From Enterococcus hermanniensis (lineage in GTDB: Bacteria > Bacillota > Bacilli > Lactobacillales > Enterococcaceae): a stretch of 39,512 bases of DNA. Below, one piece after another: positions 24,882 to 34,917 of the stretch. The number at the start of each line of letters is the position of its first letter. Position 1 is the first letter of the stretch. The DNA is taken from NCBI RefSeq assembly GCF_001885945.1, contig NZ_JXKQ01000014.1, positions 1 to 39,512 of the forward strand. The letters run 5' to 3'. Made by a program: the position numbers and the translations under genes. A model generated the notes under the pieces. It worked only from the letters and a program-made list of their open reading frames with translations, did not search any database and was not told where the DNA came from.

Positions 24882-26129
24882 ATGAAAGCAGAAATTATTG
24901 CAGTCGGAACAGAATTACTGTTAGGACAAGTTGTAAATACTAATGCAACTTTTCTATCAGAAAAATTAGCTGATATGGGGATTGAAGTCTATTTTCATAC
25001 CGTCGTTGGGGACAATCCAGCCCGGTTAGAAGAATTGCTTCAACTAGCCGATCAACGCAGTGAACTGATCATTTTATGTGGGGGACTAGGGCCTACGGAT
25101 GATGACCTGACTAAAAATGTTTTAGCGGATCATATTGGCGTGTCGTTAGTGCAAAATGCAGCAGGATTAGAAGCATTAAAGGCCTTTTTTGCACAACGTC
25201 AAACGACGATGACTCCCAATAATTTACGTCAAATAGAAACATTGAAAGATGGGATTCCGTTACCTAACCGTACAGGCCTGGCAATTGGTTGTTTGTATAA
25301 AGGGAAAAAAAACAATTATATTTTGTTACCTGGACCACCGAGTGAATTAAAACCAATGTTCATTGAACAAGCACGTCCATTATTAGAAAAAGAATTTCCA
25401 ACAACTGAAAAGCTCACTTCAAGAGTTTTACGTTTCTTTGGTATTGGGGAATCAAAATTAGTAACTGACTTGGCTGATATGATCGAAAATCAAACGAATC
25501 CAACAATTGCTCCATATGCAAAGCCAAATGAGGTAACGCTACGAATCACTGCAAAAACAGAAGACGAAGCTTCTGCAAAAGCGTTGCTAGATCAAGCAGA
25601 GTCAGAAATTTTAGCTAAAGTGGGGGAATTTTTCTACGGCTATGGAGAAGAAAATAGTTTGGTGGAAGTCGTAGTAGATTTGCTAAAAGAAAATAACTTG
25701 AGCCTGACAGCAGCCGAAAGTCTGACAGCAGGCGAATTTCAAGCGACTTTAGGTAAGATAGCAGGTGTGTCAGAGGTTTTTCCCGGAGGTTTTGTCACAT
25801 ATTCTAAAGCAACTAAAGCAAGTTTCTTAGGCATTGATTCTGGCTTATTAGAGCGTGAAGGTGTGGTTAGTGAAGCCTGTGCCAAAGCAATGGCTGAATC
25901 TGCTTTAGTTTTAGCAAAAACGGATTTTGCCCTATCATTTACAGGTGTTGCTGGTCCTGATGAACTAGAAGGAAAAGCTAGAGGTACAGTGTTTATCGGA
26001 TTGGCTCAAAGAGGAAAAACAACCATAGTTACAGAAAATCATTTTAGTCGGGATCGTTCATATATTCGACATAGTTCAGTAATGAAAGGTTTGGATATGT
26101 TACGCCGATCAATTCTAAACAAAATCTAA
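24882..26129 (+). CDS. cinA: CinA family protein (NMN deamidase / competence-associated)
   Basis: A 415-residue two-domain protein: an N-terminal MoCF-like domain ([16 protein letters not shown] at 8-23, [12 protein letters not shown] near 66-77) with ADP-ribose pyrophosphatase-type function in the family, and a C-terminal CinA domain ([20 protein letters not shown] and [18 protein letters not shown]) that deamidates nicotinamide mononucleotide. Together they recycle NAD by-products; in streptococci CinA also brings RecA to the membrane in competence. It stands just before recA, as in other cocci. Confidence 0.94.
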   Translation: MKAEIIAVGTELLLGQVVNTNATFLSEKLADMGIEVYFHTVVGDNPARLEELLQLADQRSELIILCGGLGPTDDDLTKNVLADHIGVSLVQNAAGLEALKAFFAQRQTTMTPNNLRQIETLKDGIPLPNRTGLAIGCLYKGKKNNYILLPGPPSELKPMFIEQARPLLEKEFPTTEKLTSRVLRFFGIGESKLVTDLADMIENQTNPTIAPYAKPNEVTLRITAKTEDEASAKALLDQAESEILAKVGEFFYGYGEENSLVEVVVDLLKENNLSLTAAESLTAGEFQATLGKIAGVSEVFPGGFVTYSKATKASFLGIDSGLLEREGVVSEACAKAMAESALVLAKTDFALSFTGVAGPDELEGKARGTVFIGLAQRGKTTIVTENHFSRDRSYIRHSSVMKGLDMLRRSILNKI

Positions 26130-26134
26130 AAACG

Positions 26135-26148
26135 CGAATGTTTGTTCG
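26135..26148. promoter_or_regulatory. LexA-like SOS box upstream of recA
   Basis: CGAATGTTTGTTCG fits the Gram-positive LexA/DinR consensus CGAAC-N4-GTTCG with one mismatch in the left half. It lies between cinA and recA, just after the cinA stop and 216 bases before the recA start; a T run follows, so it may also serve as a weak terminator. Confidence 0.65.
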
Positions 26149-26363
26149 TTTTTTACTTGCTTTTTTGTTTCCAACCCGATAAACTAAGGATATTGAAAAA
26201 GCATTAATGATGTGAAAACATATTTAGTATAGAGATGTTTATCAAAAAAACGTAGACAATATTTATGCGTCAATCGATAAACTATAGGAAATACACGGAG
26301 CATTATTTCTTGTCATCTTGAGACTGTGATGAATACATCAATAAGAATTAGGAGGATCAGCTA

Positions 26364-27407
26364 TTGGCTAATGATCGTAAAGCAGCATTGGATGCTGCGA
26401 TGAAGAAGATTGAAAAGAACTACGGAAAAGGTTCGATCATGAAATTAGGAGAAAAGGTCGACCAACAAATTTCTACGATCCCAAGTGGCTCGTTAGCATT
26501 GGACGTTGCATTAGGTGTTGGTGGATACCCACGTGGTCGGATCATTGAAGTTTATGGACCAGAAAGTTCGGGTAAAACAACTGTTGCCTTACATGCTATT
26601 GCGGAAGTTCAAAAACATGGCGGAACAGCTGCGTTTATCGATGCTGAACATGCATTAGATCCTCAATATGCACAACGTTTAGGCGTTGATATTGATGAAT
26701 TGTTATTATCACAACCTGACACAGGTGAACAAGGCTTAGAAATTGCTGACGCACTTGTTTCTAGTGGTGCAGTAGATATTATTGTGATTGACTCAGTAGC
26801 TGCATTGGTTCCGCGTGCTGAAATCGATGGCGAGATGGGTGATGCCCATGTAGGGTTGCAAGCTCGTTTGATGTCGCAAGCTTTGCGTAAATTATCTGGT
26901 TCAATCAACAAGACAAAAACCATCGCTGTCTTTATCAACCAAATTCGAGAAAAAGTTGGTGTTATGTTTGGTAACCCTGAAGTAACACCAGGTGGACGTG
27001 CGTTGAAATTCTATGCAACGATTCGTTTAGAAGTTCGTCGGGCAGAACAATTGAAAAATGGCACGGATATCGTAGGGAACCGTACAAAAATTAAGGTAGT
27101 CAAAAACAAAGTAGCGCCACCATTTAAAGTCGCAGAAGTCGATATCATGTATGGTCTTGGTATCTCACAAGAAGGCGAACTATTAGATATGGCAGTTGAA
27201 GAAGACATCATTGATAAAAGTGGTGCTTGGTATGGCTATAAAGAAGATCGTATTGGTCAAGGACGCGAAAATGCGAAGAAATATTTAGCAGATCATCCTG
27301 AAATGATGGCTGAAGTAGCAACTCGTGTACGTGCAGCGTATGGTATCGGTGATGAACTTCCAGAAGCAGAAGATTCAGGACAAGAAGAATTACCGATCGA
27401 AGAATAA
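26364..27407 (+). CDS. recA: Recombinase RecA
   Basis: The central homologous-recombination ATPase and LexA coprotease activator. 347 residues, standard length, with Walker A at about 65-73 (GPESSGKTT), [11 protein letters not shown], loop 2 around [25 protein letters not shown] (positions 192-216), and a short acidic C-terminal tail ending EELPIEE. The start is TTG 26364, with GGAGG at 26351-26355, a usual feature for enterococcal recA. A LexA-like box at 26135-26148 suggests SOS control. I could not find a convincing -35/-10 pair in 26149-26363. Confidence 0.98.
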   Translation: MANDRKAALDAAMKKIEKNYGKGSIMKLGEKVDQQISTIPSGSLALDVALGVGGYPRGRIIEVYGPESSGKTTVALHAIAEVQKHGGTAAFIDAEHALDPQYAQRLGVDIDELLLSQPDTGEQGLEIADALVSSGAVDIIVIDSVAALVPRAEIDGEMGDAHVGLQARLMSQALRKLSGSINKTKTIAVFINQIREKVGVMFGNPEVTPGGRALKFYATIRLEVRRAEQLKNGTDIVGNRTKIKVVKNKVAPPFKVAEVDIMYGLGISQEGELLDMAVEEDIIDKSGAWYGYKEDRIGQGRENAKKYLADHPEMMAEVATRVRAAYGIGDELPEAEDSGQEELPIEE

Positions 27408-27417
27408 AAAACAAAAA

Positions 27418-27464
27418 AGTGCTGATAATCGAGTCGATCGCCCCGATTATCAGCGCTTTTTTTT
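27418..27464 (+). terminator. Terminator after recA
   Basis: Arms AAGTGCTGATAATCG and CGATTATCAGCGCTT (one G-T pair) with a loop of about 12 bases, then eight T's. Confidence 0.95.
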
Positions 27465-27524
27465 GTCATATTTCAAAACAATGCTAAGCGCTTTATTTCT
27501 TAGTCTGACAAAAGAGAAATAAAG

Positions 27525-27553
27525 TTGACACGCTATCAGACAAACATTAGAAT
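27525..27553 (+). promoter_or_regulatory. Promoter of rny
   Basis: TTGACA (27525-27530), 17-base spacer, TAGAAT (27548-27553). It lies after the recA terminator and gives a leader of about 100 bases before ATG 27661. Confidence 0.8.
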
Positions 27554-27660
27554 AAAGTTGTGTGACAGACACACATATGCAAGTAGGCATATTGATAATT
27601 TAGCATTCGTTTATCAAAAAACTACAGATAAGTAAATAAGATAGTACGGAGGTGGATTTA

Positions 27661-29217
27661 ATGTTAGTTCCTATTCTCCTCGCTATCATCGGTTTAATTG
27701 TCGGTCTTGGTTTAGGTTTAATGGTCGCGAAGTCACGTCATGAAAAAGAAATTGATGGAGCACAAAACACAGCTAGAGGGATCATCACGCATGCAAATAA
27801 AGAAGCGGAGACCTTAAAGAAAGAAGCTTTGTTAGAAGCCAAAGAAGAAAACCAGCAGTATCGCGCACAAGTTGAAAGTGAGTTGAAAGAAAGCAAACAA
27901 GAATTAAAATCACAAGAAAATCGCTTGCTTCAAAGAGAACAGACTTTAGATCGTAAAGACGATTCTCTCGAGAAGCGTGAGCACTCACTGGAAGAAAAAG
28001 AAACAAAAATCAGTGCTAGACAACAATTAATTGACGAGCGAGAAAAAGATGTAGAACAACTGATTGAAGAACAAAAAACGAAATTGGAACAAGTTGCTTC
28101 GTTAACGAAAGATGAAGCAAAAGAAATAATCATGAAAACGACGGAAGAGGAATTGAACCATGAATTAACTGTCATGGTTAAAGAATCTGAGCAACGTGCA
28201 AAAGAAGAAGCTGATCGCAAAGCGAAAAATCTTTTAGCGATGGCAATTCAACGTTGTGGTGCTGACGCTGTTTCCGAAACGACTGTTTCAGTCGTTACAC
28301 TACCAAATGATGAGATGAAAGGTCGGATCATTGGTCGTGAAGGTCGAAACATTCGAACATTAGAAACATTGACAGGGATCGATTTGATCATCGATGACAC
28401 ACCAGAAGCAGTCGTATTATCTGGTTTTGATCCAATTAGACGTGAAATCGCCCGCATGACATTGGAAAAACTGATTCAAGACGGACGGATTCATCCGGCT
28501 CGGATTGAAGAAATGGTTGAAAAATCTCGCAAAGAAATGGATGAAAGAATTCGTGAATACGGAGAGCAAGCTGCTTTTGAAGTTGGTGCGCATACCTTAC
28601 ATCCAGATTTGATCAAGATTTTAGGCCGTTTACATTTCCGCACCAGTTACGGTCAAAATGTTTTGAATCACTCTATCGAAGTGGCAAAATTGACGGGTGT
28701 TCTAGCTGCAGAGTTAGGCGAAGATGTTCAATTGGCCCAACGTGCAGGTTTATTGCATGATATTGGTAAGGCGTTAGATCATGAAATTGAAGGTTCACAC
28801 GTTGAGATCGGTGCTGAGCTAGCTGCTAAGTATCGTGAAAATCCCGTCGTTATCAATGCAATTGCTTCTCATCATGGAGACACTGAAGCGACTTCTGTCA
28901 TCTCAGTTTTAGTTGCTGCTGCCGATGCAGTTTCAGCTGCTAGACCGGGTGCTCGAAGTGAATCATTAGAAAACTATGTTCGCCGTCTACAAAACTTAGA
29001 AAATATTTCAAATAGTTTTGATGGAGTAGAATCAAGTTTTGCTGTTCAAGCTGGGCGCGAAGTTCGTGTCATGGTTAAACCAGAAGAAATTTCAGATTTA
29101 GATTCTGTTCGATTGGTTCGCGATATTCGTCGTAAAATCGAAGATGAACTAGACTATCCAGGACATATTAAGGTCGTCGTTATTCGTGAGACACGAGCAA
29201 CTGATTATGCAAAATAA
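27661..29217 (+). CDS. rny: Ribonuclease Y
   Basis: The membrane-bound endoribonuclease that starts bulk mRNA decay in Firmicutes. 518 residues: one N-terminal transmembrane helix ([20 protein letters not shown]), a long coiled coil rich in E, K and Q (about 25-200), a KH domain ([15 protein letters not shown]), and an HD domain with H366-D367 ([12 protein letters not shown]). GGAGGTG at 27648-27654 selects ATG 27661; GTG 27652 lies within that site. It has its own promoter and terminator. Confidence 0.97.
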   Translation: MLVPILLAIIGLIVGLGLGLMVAKSRHEKEIDGAQNTARGIITHANKEAETLKKEALLEAKEENQQYRAQVESELKESKQELKSQENRLLQREQTLDRKDDSLEKREHSLEEKETKISARQQLIDEREKDVEQLIEEQKTKLEQVASLTKDEAKEIIMKTTEEELNHELTVMVKESEQRAKEEADRKAKNLLAMAIQRCGADAVSETTVSVVTLPNDEMKGRIIGREGRNIRTLETLTGIDLIIDDTPEAVVLSGFDPIRREIARMTLEKLIQDGRIHPARIEEMVEKSRKEMDERIREYGEQAAFEVGAHTLHPDLIKILGRLHFRTSYGQNVLNHSIEVAKLTGVLAAELGEDVQLAQRAGLLHDIGKALDHEIEGSHVEIGAELAAKYRENPVVINAIASHHGDTEATSVISVLVAAADAVSAARPGARSESLENYVRRLQNLENISNSFDGVESSFAVQAGREVRVMVKPEEISDLDSVRLVRDIRRKIEDELDYPGHIKVVVIRETRATDYAK

Positions 29218-29246
29218 AAAAAGCCTCTTTTACGAGGCTTTTTTTA
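29216..29246 (+). terminator. Terminator after rny
   Basis: AAAGCCTC and GAGGCTTT arms around a TTTTAC loop, followed by a long T run, immediately after the TAA stop. Confidence 0.93.
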
Positions 29247-29342
29247 TTTTTTTAAATGGGAACGTAAATGGAAAAGAATAGCGCCAAAGTAAGAATTCAT
29301 TTAAAATAGACCTTAAGGATTAAGGAAGAGTGGAGAGAAAGA

Positions 29343-31904
29343 ATGACGACTATTATCGGCTGGTTTAAACGCCATGCGACACTGCTTAAAATTATATTCT
29401 TTGGGATTGTTTTATTTTTTGTTGCAAACCAAGTGAAAAATATTGCCCATGGAATGAGTTGGCAAACTGTATGGAAAACAATCCAGCAGCAAAATCAGCT
29501 GTCTTTATTGGCAATGTTTGGAGTGGGTCTGTGCGGCGTATTGCCTATGTTGTTGTATGATCATGTAGCGATTACAACCTTAGAACAGGCAGGGCGACCT
29601 CGAATGGATCGAAAAGAATGGTTCATCTCTGCTTGGACGACAAATACAATCAATAATTTAGCTGGTTTTGGTGGAATTGTAGGTGTAAGTCTTCGTTCAA
29701 GTTTTTATGGCAAAGGAATGGAGAAAAAGAAAGTTTTAGCTGTGATCTCAAAAATTGCTATTTTTATGTTAGCGGGTTTATCGATTATGGCGTTCTTTAC
29801 CGCATTGGATTTGTTTTTTTTCCGGACTCAAAATTCTTTTGTGCGCTATCGTATTTGGTTATTGATTGGTGGACTTTTTGCTCCAGTACTATTCGGCTTT
29901 GTCTATGCTAGACGGCGAACACTATTTAAAGAATTTCAGCTAAAGCAAATCGTTGAATTATTTGTAGCATCGATTGGGCAATGGCTGGGGGCAATGATCG
30001 TATTTTTAGCGGTTGGTTATTTGATGGGGGCTAAATTAAATCTGGGCGATGTCTATCCAATGTTTGTGATCGCTACTGGCTTAGGAATGTTGACAATGGT
30101 TCCTGGAGGTGCTGGGACATTTGATGTGATGATGATTTTAGGTCTAGGACATCTTGGCTTGAATCAAAGTACCGCAGTAGTATGGATCCTCTTTTATCGG
30201 ATCGTCTATTACTTGATCCCTTTTGTTACAGGTATCGTAATCTTTTTGACGAATACAAGTGTTAAAATGAATCGTTATTTTGATAATTTACCACGTTTGA
30301 TTTCACAAAAATTTGCTCATGGCTTATTAGTGACTGCTGTTTATTTTGCAGCAATTATGATGATCTTATTATCGACATTGACCAATCTTTCGAATATCAG
30401 CCGTTTGTTTCAAGTGTTGTTACCTTTTTCTTTTAATTTTCTAGATCAAACACTAAATTTATTGGTGGGATTTTTATTGCTAGGCTTTGCTCGGGGAATT
30501 TCCCAAAAAGTACAGCGCGCCTTTTGGCCAACGATCCTCTTATTGATTTTTGGAATCATCAACACGGTTGCCCGTACGGCGTCAATTCGCTTGATTGTTG
30601 TATATCTAGTGATTCTACTGATTGTTTGGATGTCCCGTAAAGAATTCTATCGTCAAAAGCTAGTTTATTCATGGGGCGCTATTTTATTTGATGGCACGTT
30701 ATTCGGTCTCTTATTTATCTTTTATGCGGTTGCAGGATATCATCGTGGTCAAATTTGGAGTAATGAGCGCTTGAGTAGTAGATATTTTGCCTTTCCTTCT
30801 GAAGAGATTTGGTTTTCAGGGTTGATCGGTTTGATTCTATCGATTCTGTGTTTAGCAATTTTATATCATTACTTAACCCAAAGTGATGAACAAATTGGAA
30901 CTGAGTGGGATGAAAAAAGATTCAATTATTTGATTCAGCGGTATGGAGGATCTGCAGCGAGTCATTATTTAAGAGTCCCTGGCTATCACTATTATTATTA
31001 TAAAGAGAATGGGAATGACCAAATCGTTTTTGGCTTCCAAATCAAAGCGGATAAATGTTTTATCTTGGGTGATCCAATTGGTAACCCTGATAAGTGGCAA
31101 ACAGCGACGCTTGCATTTATGGAGCAAGCAGATCGTCTAGGCTATCAGTTAGCTTTTTATAAAATCTCTGAAGATTATGTATTGTTGTTGCATGATTTAG
31201 GTTTTCACTTTGATAAAATCGGTGAAACGGGCGTGACTGATTTTATGAAACATCAGAATGATGTTTTCTCAGATCGTTTTGAATTCAAGCGATTAGCCAA
31301 TGAAGGTTATCAATTTACTTATTTCGAACAACTGCCTACGGAGATTTTTGATGAATTAGAAGAGATCTCACGTGAATGGTTAAATGGAGAGAAAGAAAAA
31401 TATTTCTCCGTTGGACGTTTTGACCGTGAGTATTTACGCACGAGCCATGTAGGAATCGCACGAGATCCGGAAAATAAAATTGTTGGGTTCATCACGGAAC
31501 AGCCAATGAATCAAGAAAAAGCTTCTTTTGATCTTTTGCGTTTTAGAAATAATGTTCCAAATGAATTACCGACTTTTTTGAAATTACATTTGATGGATGA
31601 ATTAAAAAATCAAGGCTACAAAGAAGTCTTTCAAGGGATGGCTCCATTTGCCAAAGTTGGTGAGACATCCTTTGCTTTTCTAGGTGAACGTATCATGAAT
31701 CTGATTTACAAATACGGAAATTCTATCTATGCATTCCAGCAGGTGACGGAAGAAAAGACCCTCTATGTCGATCAGTGGAAACCAAGATATTTTGCGTATA
31801 TGAAGAGTAGTAGTTTCTTATTCTCAGCTATGCAATTATTATTGTTGATTGGTCGCGGAAAAAATAAAGGCGCGACCATTTCAGATGAAATGATCGAAGT
31901 TTAA
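29343..31904 (+). CDS. mprF: Phosphatidylglycerol lysyltransferase/flippase MprF
   Basis: Adds an amino acid (typically lysine) from aminoacyl-tRNA to phosphatidylglycerol and flips the product outward, lowering surface negative charge and giving resistance to cationic peptides. 853 residues, normal length: an N-terminal flippase with about eight helices (1-320), more helices to about 510 (with VPGGAGTFDV typical of the flippase part), and a cytosolic C-terminal DUF2156 synthase (CFILGDPIGNPDKW; FQGMAPFAKVGE). The aminoacyl specificity cannot be read by eye. It is a single-gene unit between two strong terminators. Confidence 0.95.
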   Translation: MTTIIGWFKRHATLLKIIFFGIVLFFVANQVKNIAHGMSWQTVWKTIQQQNQLSLLAMFGVGLCGVLPMLLYDHVAITTLEQAGRPRMDRKEWFISAWTTNTINNLAGFGGIVGVSLRSSFYGKGMEKKKVLAVISKIAIFMLAGLSIMAFFTALDLFFFRTQNSFVRYRIWLLIGGLFAPVLFGFVYARRRTLFKEFQLKQIVELFVASIGQWLGAMIVFLAVGYLMGAKLNLGDVYPMFVIATGLGMLTMVPGGAGTFDVMMILGLGHLGLNQSTAVVWILFYRIVYYLIPFVTGIVIFLTNTSVKMNRYFDNLPRLISQKFAHGLLVTAVYFAAIMMILLSTLTNLSNISRLFQVLLPFSFNFLDQTLNLLVGFLLLGFARGISQKVQRAFWPTILLLIFGIINTVARTASIRLIVVYLVILLIVWMSRKEFYRQKLVYSWGAILFDGTLFGLLFIFYAVAGYHRGQIWSNERLSSRYFAFPSEEIWFSGLIGLILSILCLAILYHYLTQSDEQIGTEWDEKRFNYLIQRYGGSAASHYLRVPGYHYYYYKENGNDQIVFGFQIKADKCFILGDPIGNPDKWQTATLAFMEQADRLGYQLAFYKISEDYVLLLHDLGFHFDKIGETGVTDFMKHQNDVFSDRFEFKRLANEGYQFTYFEQLPTEIFDELEEISREWLNGEKEKYFSVGRFDREYLRTSHVGIARDPENKIVGFITEQPMNQEKASFDLLRFRNNVPNELPTFLKLHLMDELKNQGYKEVFQGMAPFAKVGETSFAFLGERIMNLIYKYGNSIYAFQQVTEEKTLYVDQWKPRYFAYMKSSSFLFSAMQLLLLIGRGKNKGATISDEMIEV

Positions 31905-31954
31905 ATAGGTTAAGACAAAAGTAAAACCAACTTTTGTCTTAACCTATTTTTGTT
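31903..31954 (+). terminator. Very strong terminator after mprF
   Basis: A perfect 20-base stem at 31903-31922 and 31930-31949, with a seven-base loop (AAAACCA) and T's. The left arm begins at the mprF stop. The length is greater than any other terminator here. Confidence 0.95.
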
Positions 31955-32028
31955 TTACTTTATAAATTTATTAGCTTCTTTGTCTTTATTTATTCAAAGC
32001 GAAAAGTTCAACGAAACGAACGGGGCTA

Positions 32029-32037
32029 TGCTAAAAT
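32029..32037 (+). promoter_or_regulatory. Probable extended -10 promoter of ispE
   Basis: TGC-TAAAAT, 69 bases before the ispE start, with TTCAAC near the -35 position at slightly long spacing. It follows the mprF terminator, so a promoter is needed here. Confidence 0.45.
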
Positions 32038-32105
32038 GAAGTATCTATACTTTTGATAATGGCTATGTTAGAATCTTCTAGTGAAAAATTTGAATGGGTG
32101 AGAAA

Positions 32106-32957
32106 ATGGAAATTATGGAAAAAGCCCCAGCTAAAATCAATTTAGGCCTTGATATTCTCGGAAAAAGGCCTGATGGGTTACATGAGTTGGCAATGGTGAT
32201 GGCCAGCATTGATTTGGCAGACCGCTTATATTTGGAAGAAATTCCTGAAGATAAAATCATTATTGAAACGAATAAGGCTTTTTTACCCACGGATAAAAAA
32301 AACCATGTTTATGAAGCACTGGAATTAGTCAAAGAACGCTTTGGGATAAAACAAGGCTTACAAGTCAAGATCCATAAAGAAATTCCAGTAGCGGCCGGTT
32401 TAGGTGGTGGATCAACTGATTCAGCGGCTGCGTTGCGCGCAGTAAATCGTTTGTGGAATTTAGGTTTATCGATGGAAGAGCTTGCTCGTCTAGGTGCTGA
32501 AGTTGGTTCAGATGTTCCGTACTGTGTTTATGGACAAACCTCTTTAGTAGAAGGTTTTGGCGAAAAAGTTACGCCAATCAAACCAATGCCTCAATGCTGG
32601 GTTGTAGTGGTCAAACCACGAATGAGCGTTTCGACGCGTTCGATTTTTGCACAGATCGTCATGGAAGAGTTGTATCATCCAGATATACCGGCATTAGTTT
32701 CAGCTATTGAAGCTGGCGATTATCAAAAAATGACCCAAAATTTAGGCAATTCAATGGAAGTAGTGACAATCAAAAAGCACCCCGTTATCCAACAGTTAAA
32801 AGATCGGATGTTAAAGTACGGAGCAGATGCTGCGATGATGAGCGGAAGCGGTCCAACCGTTTATGCTTTATGTCATAAATACTCACGAGCTAAACATGTC
32901 ATGAATGCTTTAAAAGGTTTTTGCGAGGAAGTGTATTTAGTTCGAACATTAAAGTAG
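32106..32957 (+). CDS. ispE: 4-diphosphocytidyl-2-C-methyl-D-erythritol kinase
   Basis: A GHMP kinase family enzyme assigned to the MEP isoprenoid pathway. 283 residues with MEKAPAKINLGLDIL at the start, the ATP loop PVAAGLGGGSTDSAAALRAVN at about 93-113, and MSGSGPTVYAL near 255. Enterococci mainly use the mevalonate pathway; no other MEP gene is visible here, so IspE-like proteins in this group may have another substrate. ATG 32106 is chosen from three close ATGs (32094, 32106, 32115) for the usual MEIxEKAPAKIN start and GGTGAG upstream. Confidence 0.9.
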   Translation: MEIMEKAPAKINLGLDILGKRPDGLHELAMVMASIDLADRLYLEEIPEDKIIIETNKAFLPTDKKNHVYEALELVKERFGIKQGLQVKIHKEIPVAAGLGGGSTDSAAALRAVNRLWNLGLSMEELARLGAEVGSDVPYCVYGQTSLVEGFGEKVTPIKPMPQCWVVVVKPRMSVSTRSIFAQIVMEELYHPDIPALVSAIEAGDYQKMTQNLGNSMEVVTIKKHPVIQQLKDRMLKYGADAAMMSGSGPTVYALCHKYSRAKHVMNALKGFCEEVYLVRTLK

Positions 32958-32979
32958 GTCCTGTGGGTCTACTTTTTTC
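32949..32979 (+). terminator. Terminator after ispE
   Basis: AAGTAGGTCC and GGGTCTACTT arms with a TGT loop, two internal G-T pairs, and a T run. The stem includes the ispE stop. Confidence 0.75.
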
Positions 32980-33092
32980 TATTCATTAAAAAATAAAATA
33001 ACAATATATTTGAAATGAAACGGATACAGTTAATTTTATTCATATGAGCAGAGAGTCATTCATATTACGGTTTGAGAAGTCTTTAACGTTTT

Positions 33093-33113
33093 AAATCGTA
33101 AATTTTACGATTT
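33093..33113. promoter_or_regulatory. Zur box of the zinc uptake operon
   Basis: A perfect palindrome with arms AAATCGTAAA and TTTACGATTT around a single T. It matches the Gram-positive Zur operator pattern (TCGTAAT-N-ATTACGA). It sits four bases before the -35 of the operon, so zinc-loaded Zur should block transcription. Confidence 0.88.
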
Positions 33114-33116
33114 GCA

Positions 33117-33145
33117 TTGACGGATAGAAAAACATTTGTTAGATT
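33117..33145 (+). promoter_or_regulatory. Promoter of the zinc uptake operon
   Basis: TTGACG (33117-33122), 17-base spacer, TAGATT (33140-33145), directly next to the Zur box. Confidence 0.75.
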
Positions 33146-33184
33146 TATTCTTGTCTTAAAAACGAAGAGAAGGTGCTTAGAAAG

Positions 33185-34138
33185 ATGAAAATGAGAACAG
33201 GACTGTTTTTATTAGGAACGGTATTACTATCAGTAGTGTTGACAGCCTGTAGCGGGCAAGATAAAAAAGGAGCGTCATCGGATGATGGAAAAATCCAAGT
33301 AACGACAACTTTTTATCCGATGTATGAATTTGCGAAACAAGTAGTGGGAGATAAAGGGGATGTCGACTTGATCATCCCAGCAGGAACAGAACCTCATGAT
33401 TTTGAACCATCGGCTAAAGACTTAGCAAAAATCTCAAACTCAGATGTCTTTGTTTATAATAGTCCGGAGTTAGAAAAATGGGCCTCTAAACTATCAGATA
33501 CAATCGATACAGATAAAACAAAAATTATTCAAGCTTCAAAAGGGATTTCATTAATGGACAGTGTGGAAGATGCTCATGATAGTGAGAGTACAGAAACAGC
33601 CAGTGATCATGACCATGATTTAGATCCACATGTTTGGCTAGATCCAGTCTTAGCCATCAAAGAAGTGGAAACCATTCGAGACCAGTTAAGCAAAAAATAT
33701 CCTAAAGACAAAACGATCTTTGAAAAGAATGCTGCAACCTATATCGATGAATTGAAACAATTGGATCAGGACTATCAAACGACTGTTAAAAATGCAACGA
33801 ACAAAACCTTTGTTACACAGCATGCTGCTTTTGGGTATTTAGCTAAACAGTATGGTTTGACACAAGAAGCGATTGCCGGCATCTCACCAGACCAAGAACC
33901 ATCGGCCAGCCGTTTGACGGAATTAAAAAAATATGTGGAAACAAATAAGGTCAATGTCATTTATTTTGAAGAAAATGCCTCATCAAAAGTAGCTGAAACG
34001 CTCTCGAGTGAGACCGGAGTAAAACTAAAGGTTTTAAATCCGCTAGAAAGTTTAACGAATAAACAAATTAAAGCAGGAGAAGATTATGTCTCTGTGATGC
34101 GTGATAATCTAGCTGCTTTGAAAGAGAGTATCCAATAA
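33185..34138 (+). CDS. znuA: Zinc ABC transporter substrate-binding lipoprotein (ZnuA/AdcA type)
   Basis: Captures zinc outside the cell and passes it to the permease. From ATG 33185 it has 317 residues: a lipoprotein signal ending LTAC with the lipidated C22, then a cluster A-1 metal-binding fold with ligands H71 (GTEPHDFEP), a His/Asp-rich loop (DHDHDLDPHVWLDP), and a histidine in TQHAAFGY. GISPDQEPSASRL is typical of zinc-binding members. There is no C-terminal ZinT domain, unlike AdcA of streptococci. AGAAGGTG supports this start. The Zur box upstream points to zinc over manganese. Confidence 0.92.
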   Translation: MKMRTGLFLLGTVLLSVVLTACSGQDKKGASSDDGKIQVTTTFYPMYEFAKQVVGDKGDVDLIIPAGTEPHDFEPSAKDLAKISNSDVFVYNSPELEKWASKLSDTIDTDKTKIIQASKGISLMDSVEDAHDSESTETASDHDHDLDPHVWLDPVLAIKEVETIRDQLSKKYPKDKTIFEKNAATYIDELKQLDQDYQTTVKNATNKTFVTQHAAFGYLAKQYGLTQEAIAGISPDQEPSASRLTELKKYVETNKVNVIYFEENASSKVAETLSSETGVKLKVLNPLESLTNKQIKAGEDYVSVMRDNLAALKESIQ

Positions 34139-34236
34139 TTGAAGCATTGCGCAAGCTATTTTGATGTTAGAATCGGTTGCGTAGCCTTTATTTTTAATTT
34201 ATAAAATGTTCAATTTAGTAGAAAAGAGGAAGTTTA

Positions 34237-34917
34237 ATGTCCTATATTGAAGTCAAAGATCTCTCGTTTTACTATGACAATGAACCGGTATTAGAAGATG
34301 TCTCATATCATGTCGATCCAGGAGAATTTGTCATTTTAACAGGAGAAAATGGGGCCGCAAAATCAACACTAATTAAAGCAACCCTGGGATTGTTGAAGCC
34401 TAGTAGTGGCGAAGTAACAATCGCTAAAAAAAATGCAGAGGGTAAAAAGTTAAGTATTGGCTACATCCCTCAACAAGTAGCCTCGTTCAATGCGGGATTT
34501 CCTAGTACAGTTTTAGAGTTAGTTGAATCTGGTCGTTATCCTCAAGGAAAGTGGTTTAAAAAATTAGCGGCACGTGACCATGCTCATGTAAAAAAAGCAT
34601 TAGAATCAGTTGATATGTGGAAGATGCGTGATAAAAAAGTTGGAGAACTTTCTGGTGGGCAAAAACAACGGATCAGCTTGGCTCGTTTGTTTGCAAAGGA
34701 TCCGGATTTGTTCATCCTAGACGAACCCACCACCGGGATGGATGAGAAATCACGGAATGATTTTTATGAATTATTACGACATAGTGCCCATGCTCATGGA
34801 AAAAGTATTTTAATGATCACTCATGACCATGAAGATACGAAAAAATATATCGATCGTCATATTCGATTGGTGCGAAAGGAGAATTCACAATGGCGTTGCT
34901 TTCATATGAATTCATGA
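34237..34917 (+). CDS. znuC: Zinc ABC transporter ATP-binding protein
   Basis: The 226-residue ATPase of the importer. Walker A is G36ENGAAKST44, where the usual second-last Gly is Ala (GAAKST), a form common in Mn/Zn transport ATPases; the signature is L138SGGQ142 followed by [10 protein letters not shown]; Walker B is [12 protein letters not shown]; the H-loop is in [16 protein letters not shown] precedes ATG 34237. The gene starts 98 bases after znuA and overlaps the permease gene by 28 bases. Confidence 0.93.
   Translation: MSYIEVKDLSFYYDNEPVLEDVSYHVDPGEFVILTGENGAAKSTLIKATLGLLKPSSGEVTIAKKNAEGKKLSIGYIPQQVASFNAGFPSTVLELVESGRYPQGKWFKKLAARDHAHVKKALESVDMWKMRDKKVGELSGGQKQRISLARLFAKDPDLFILDEPTTGMDEKSRNDFYELLRHSAHAHGKSILMITHDHEDTKKYIDRHIRLVRKENSQWRCFHMNS

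Noticed and set aside
26130-26155. cinA terminator
   Set aside because: The stem is short with a bulge and coincides with the LexA-like box; treated as an operator first.
34272-34368. Walker A GAAKST in znuC as a disabling change
   Set aside because: The GxNGAAKST form is common in Mn/Zn-type ABC ATPases and keeps the lysine, so the protein is probably active.
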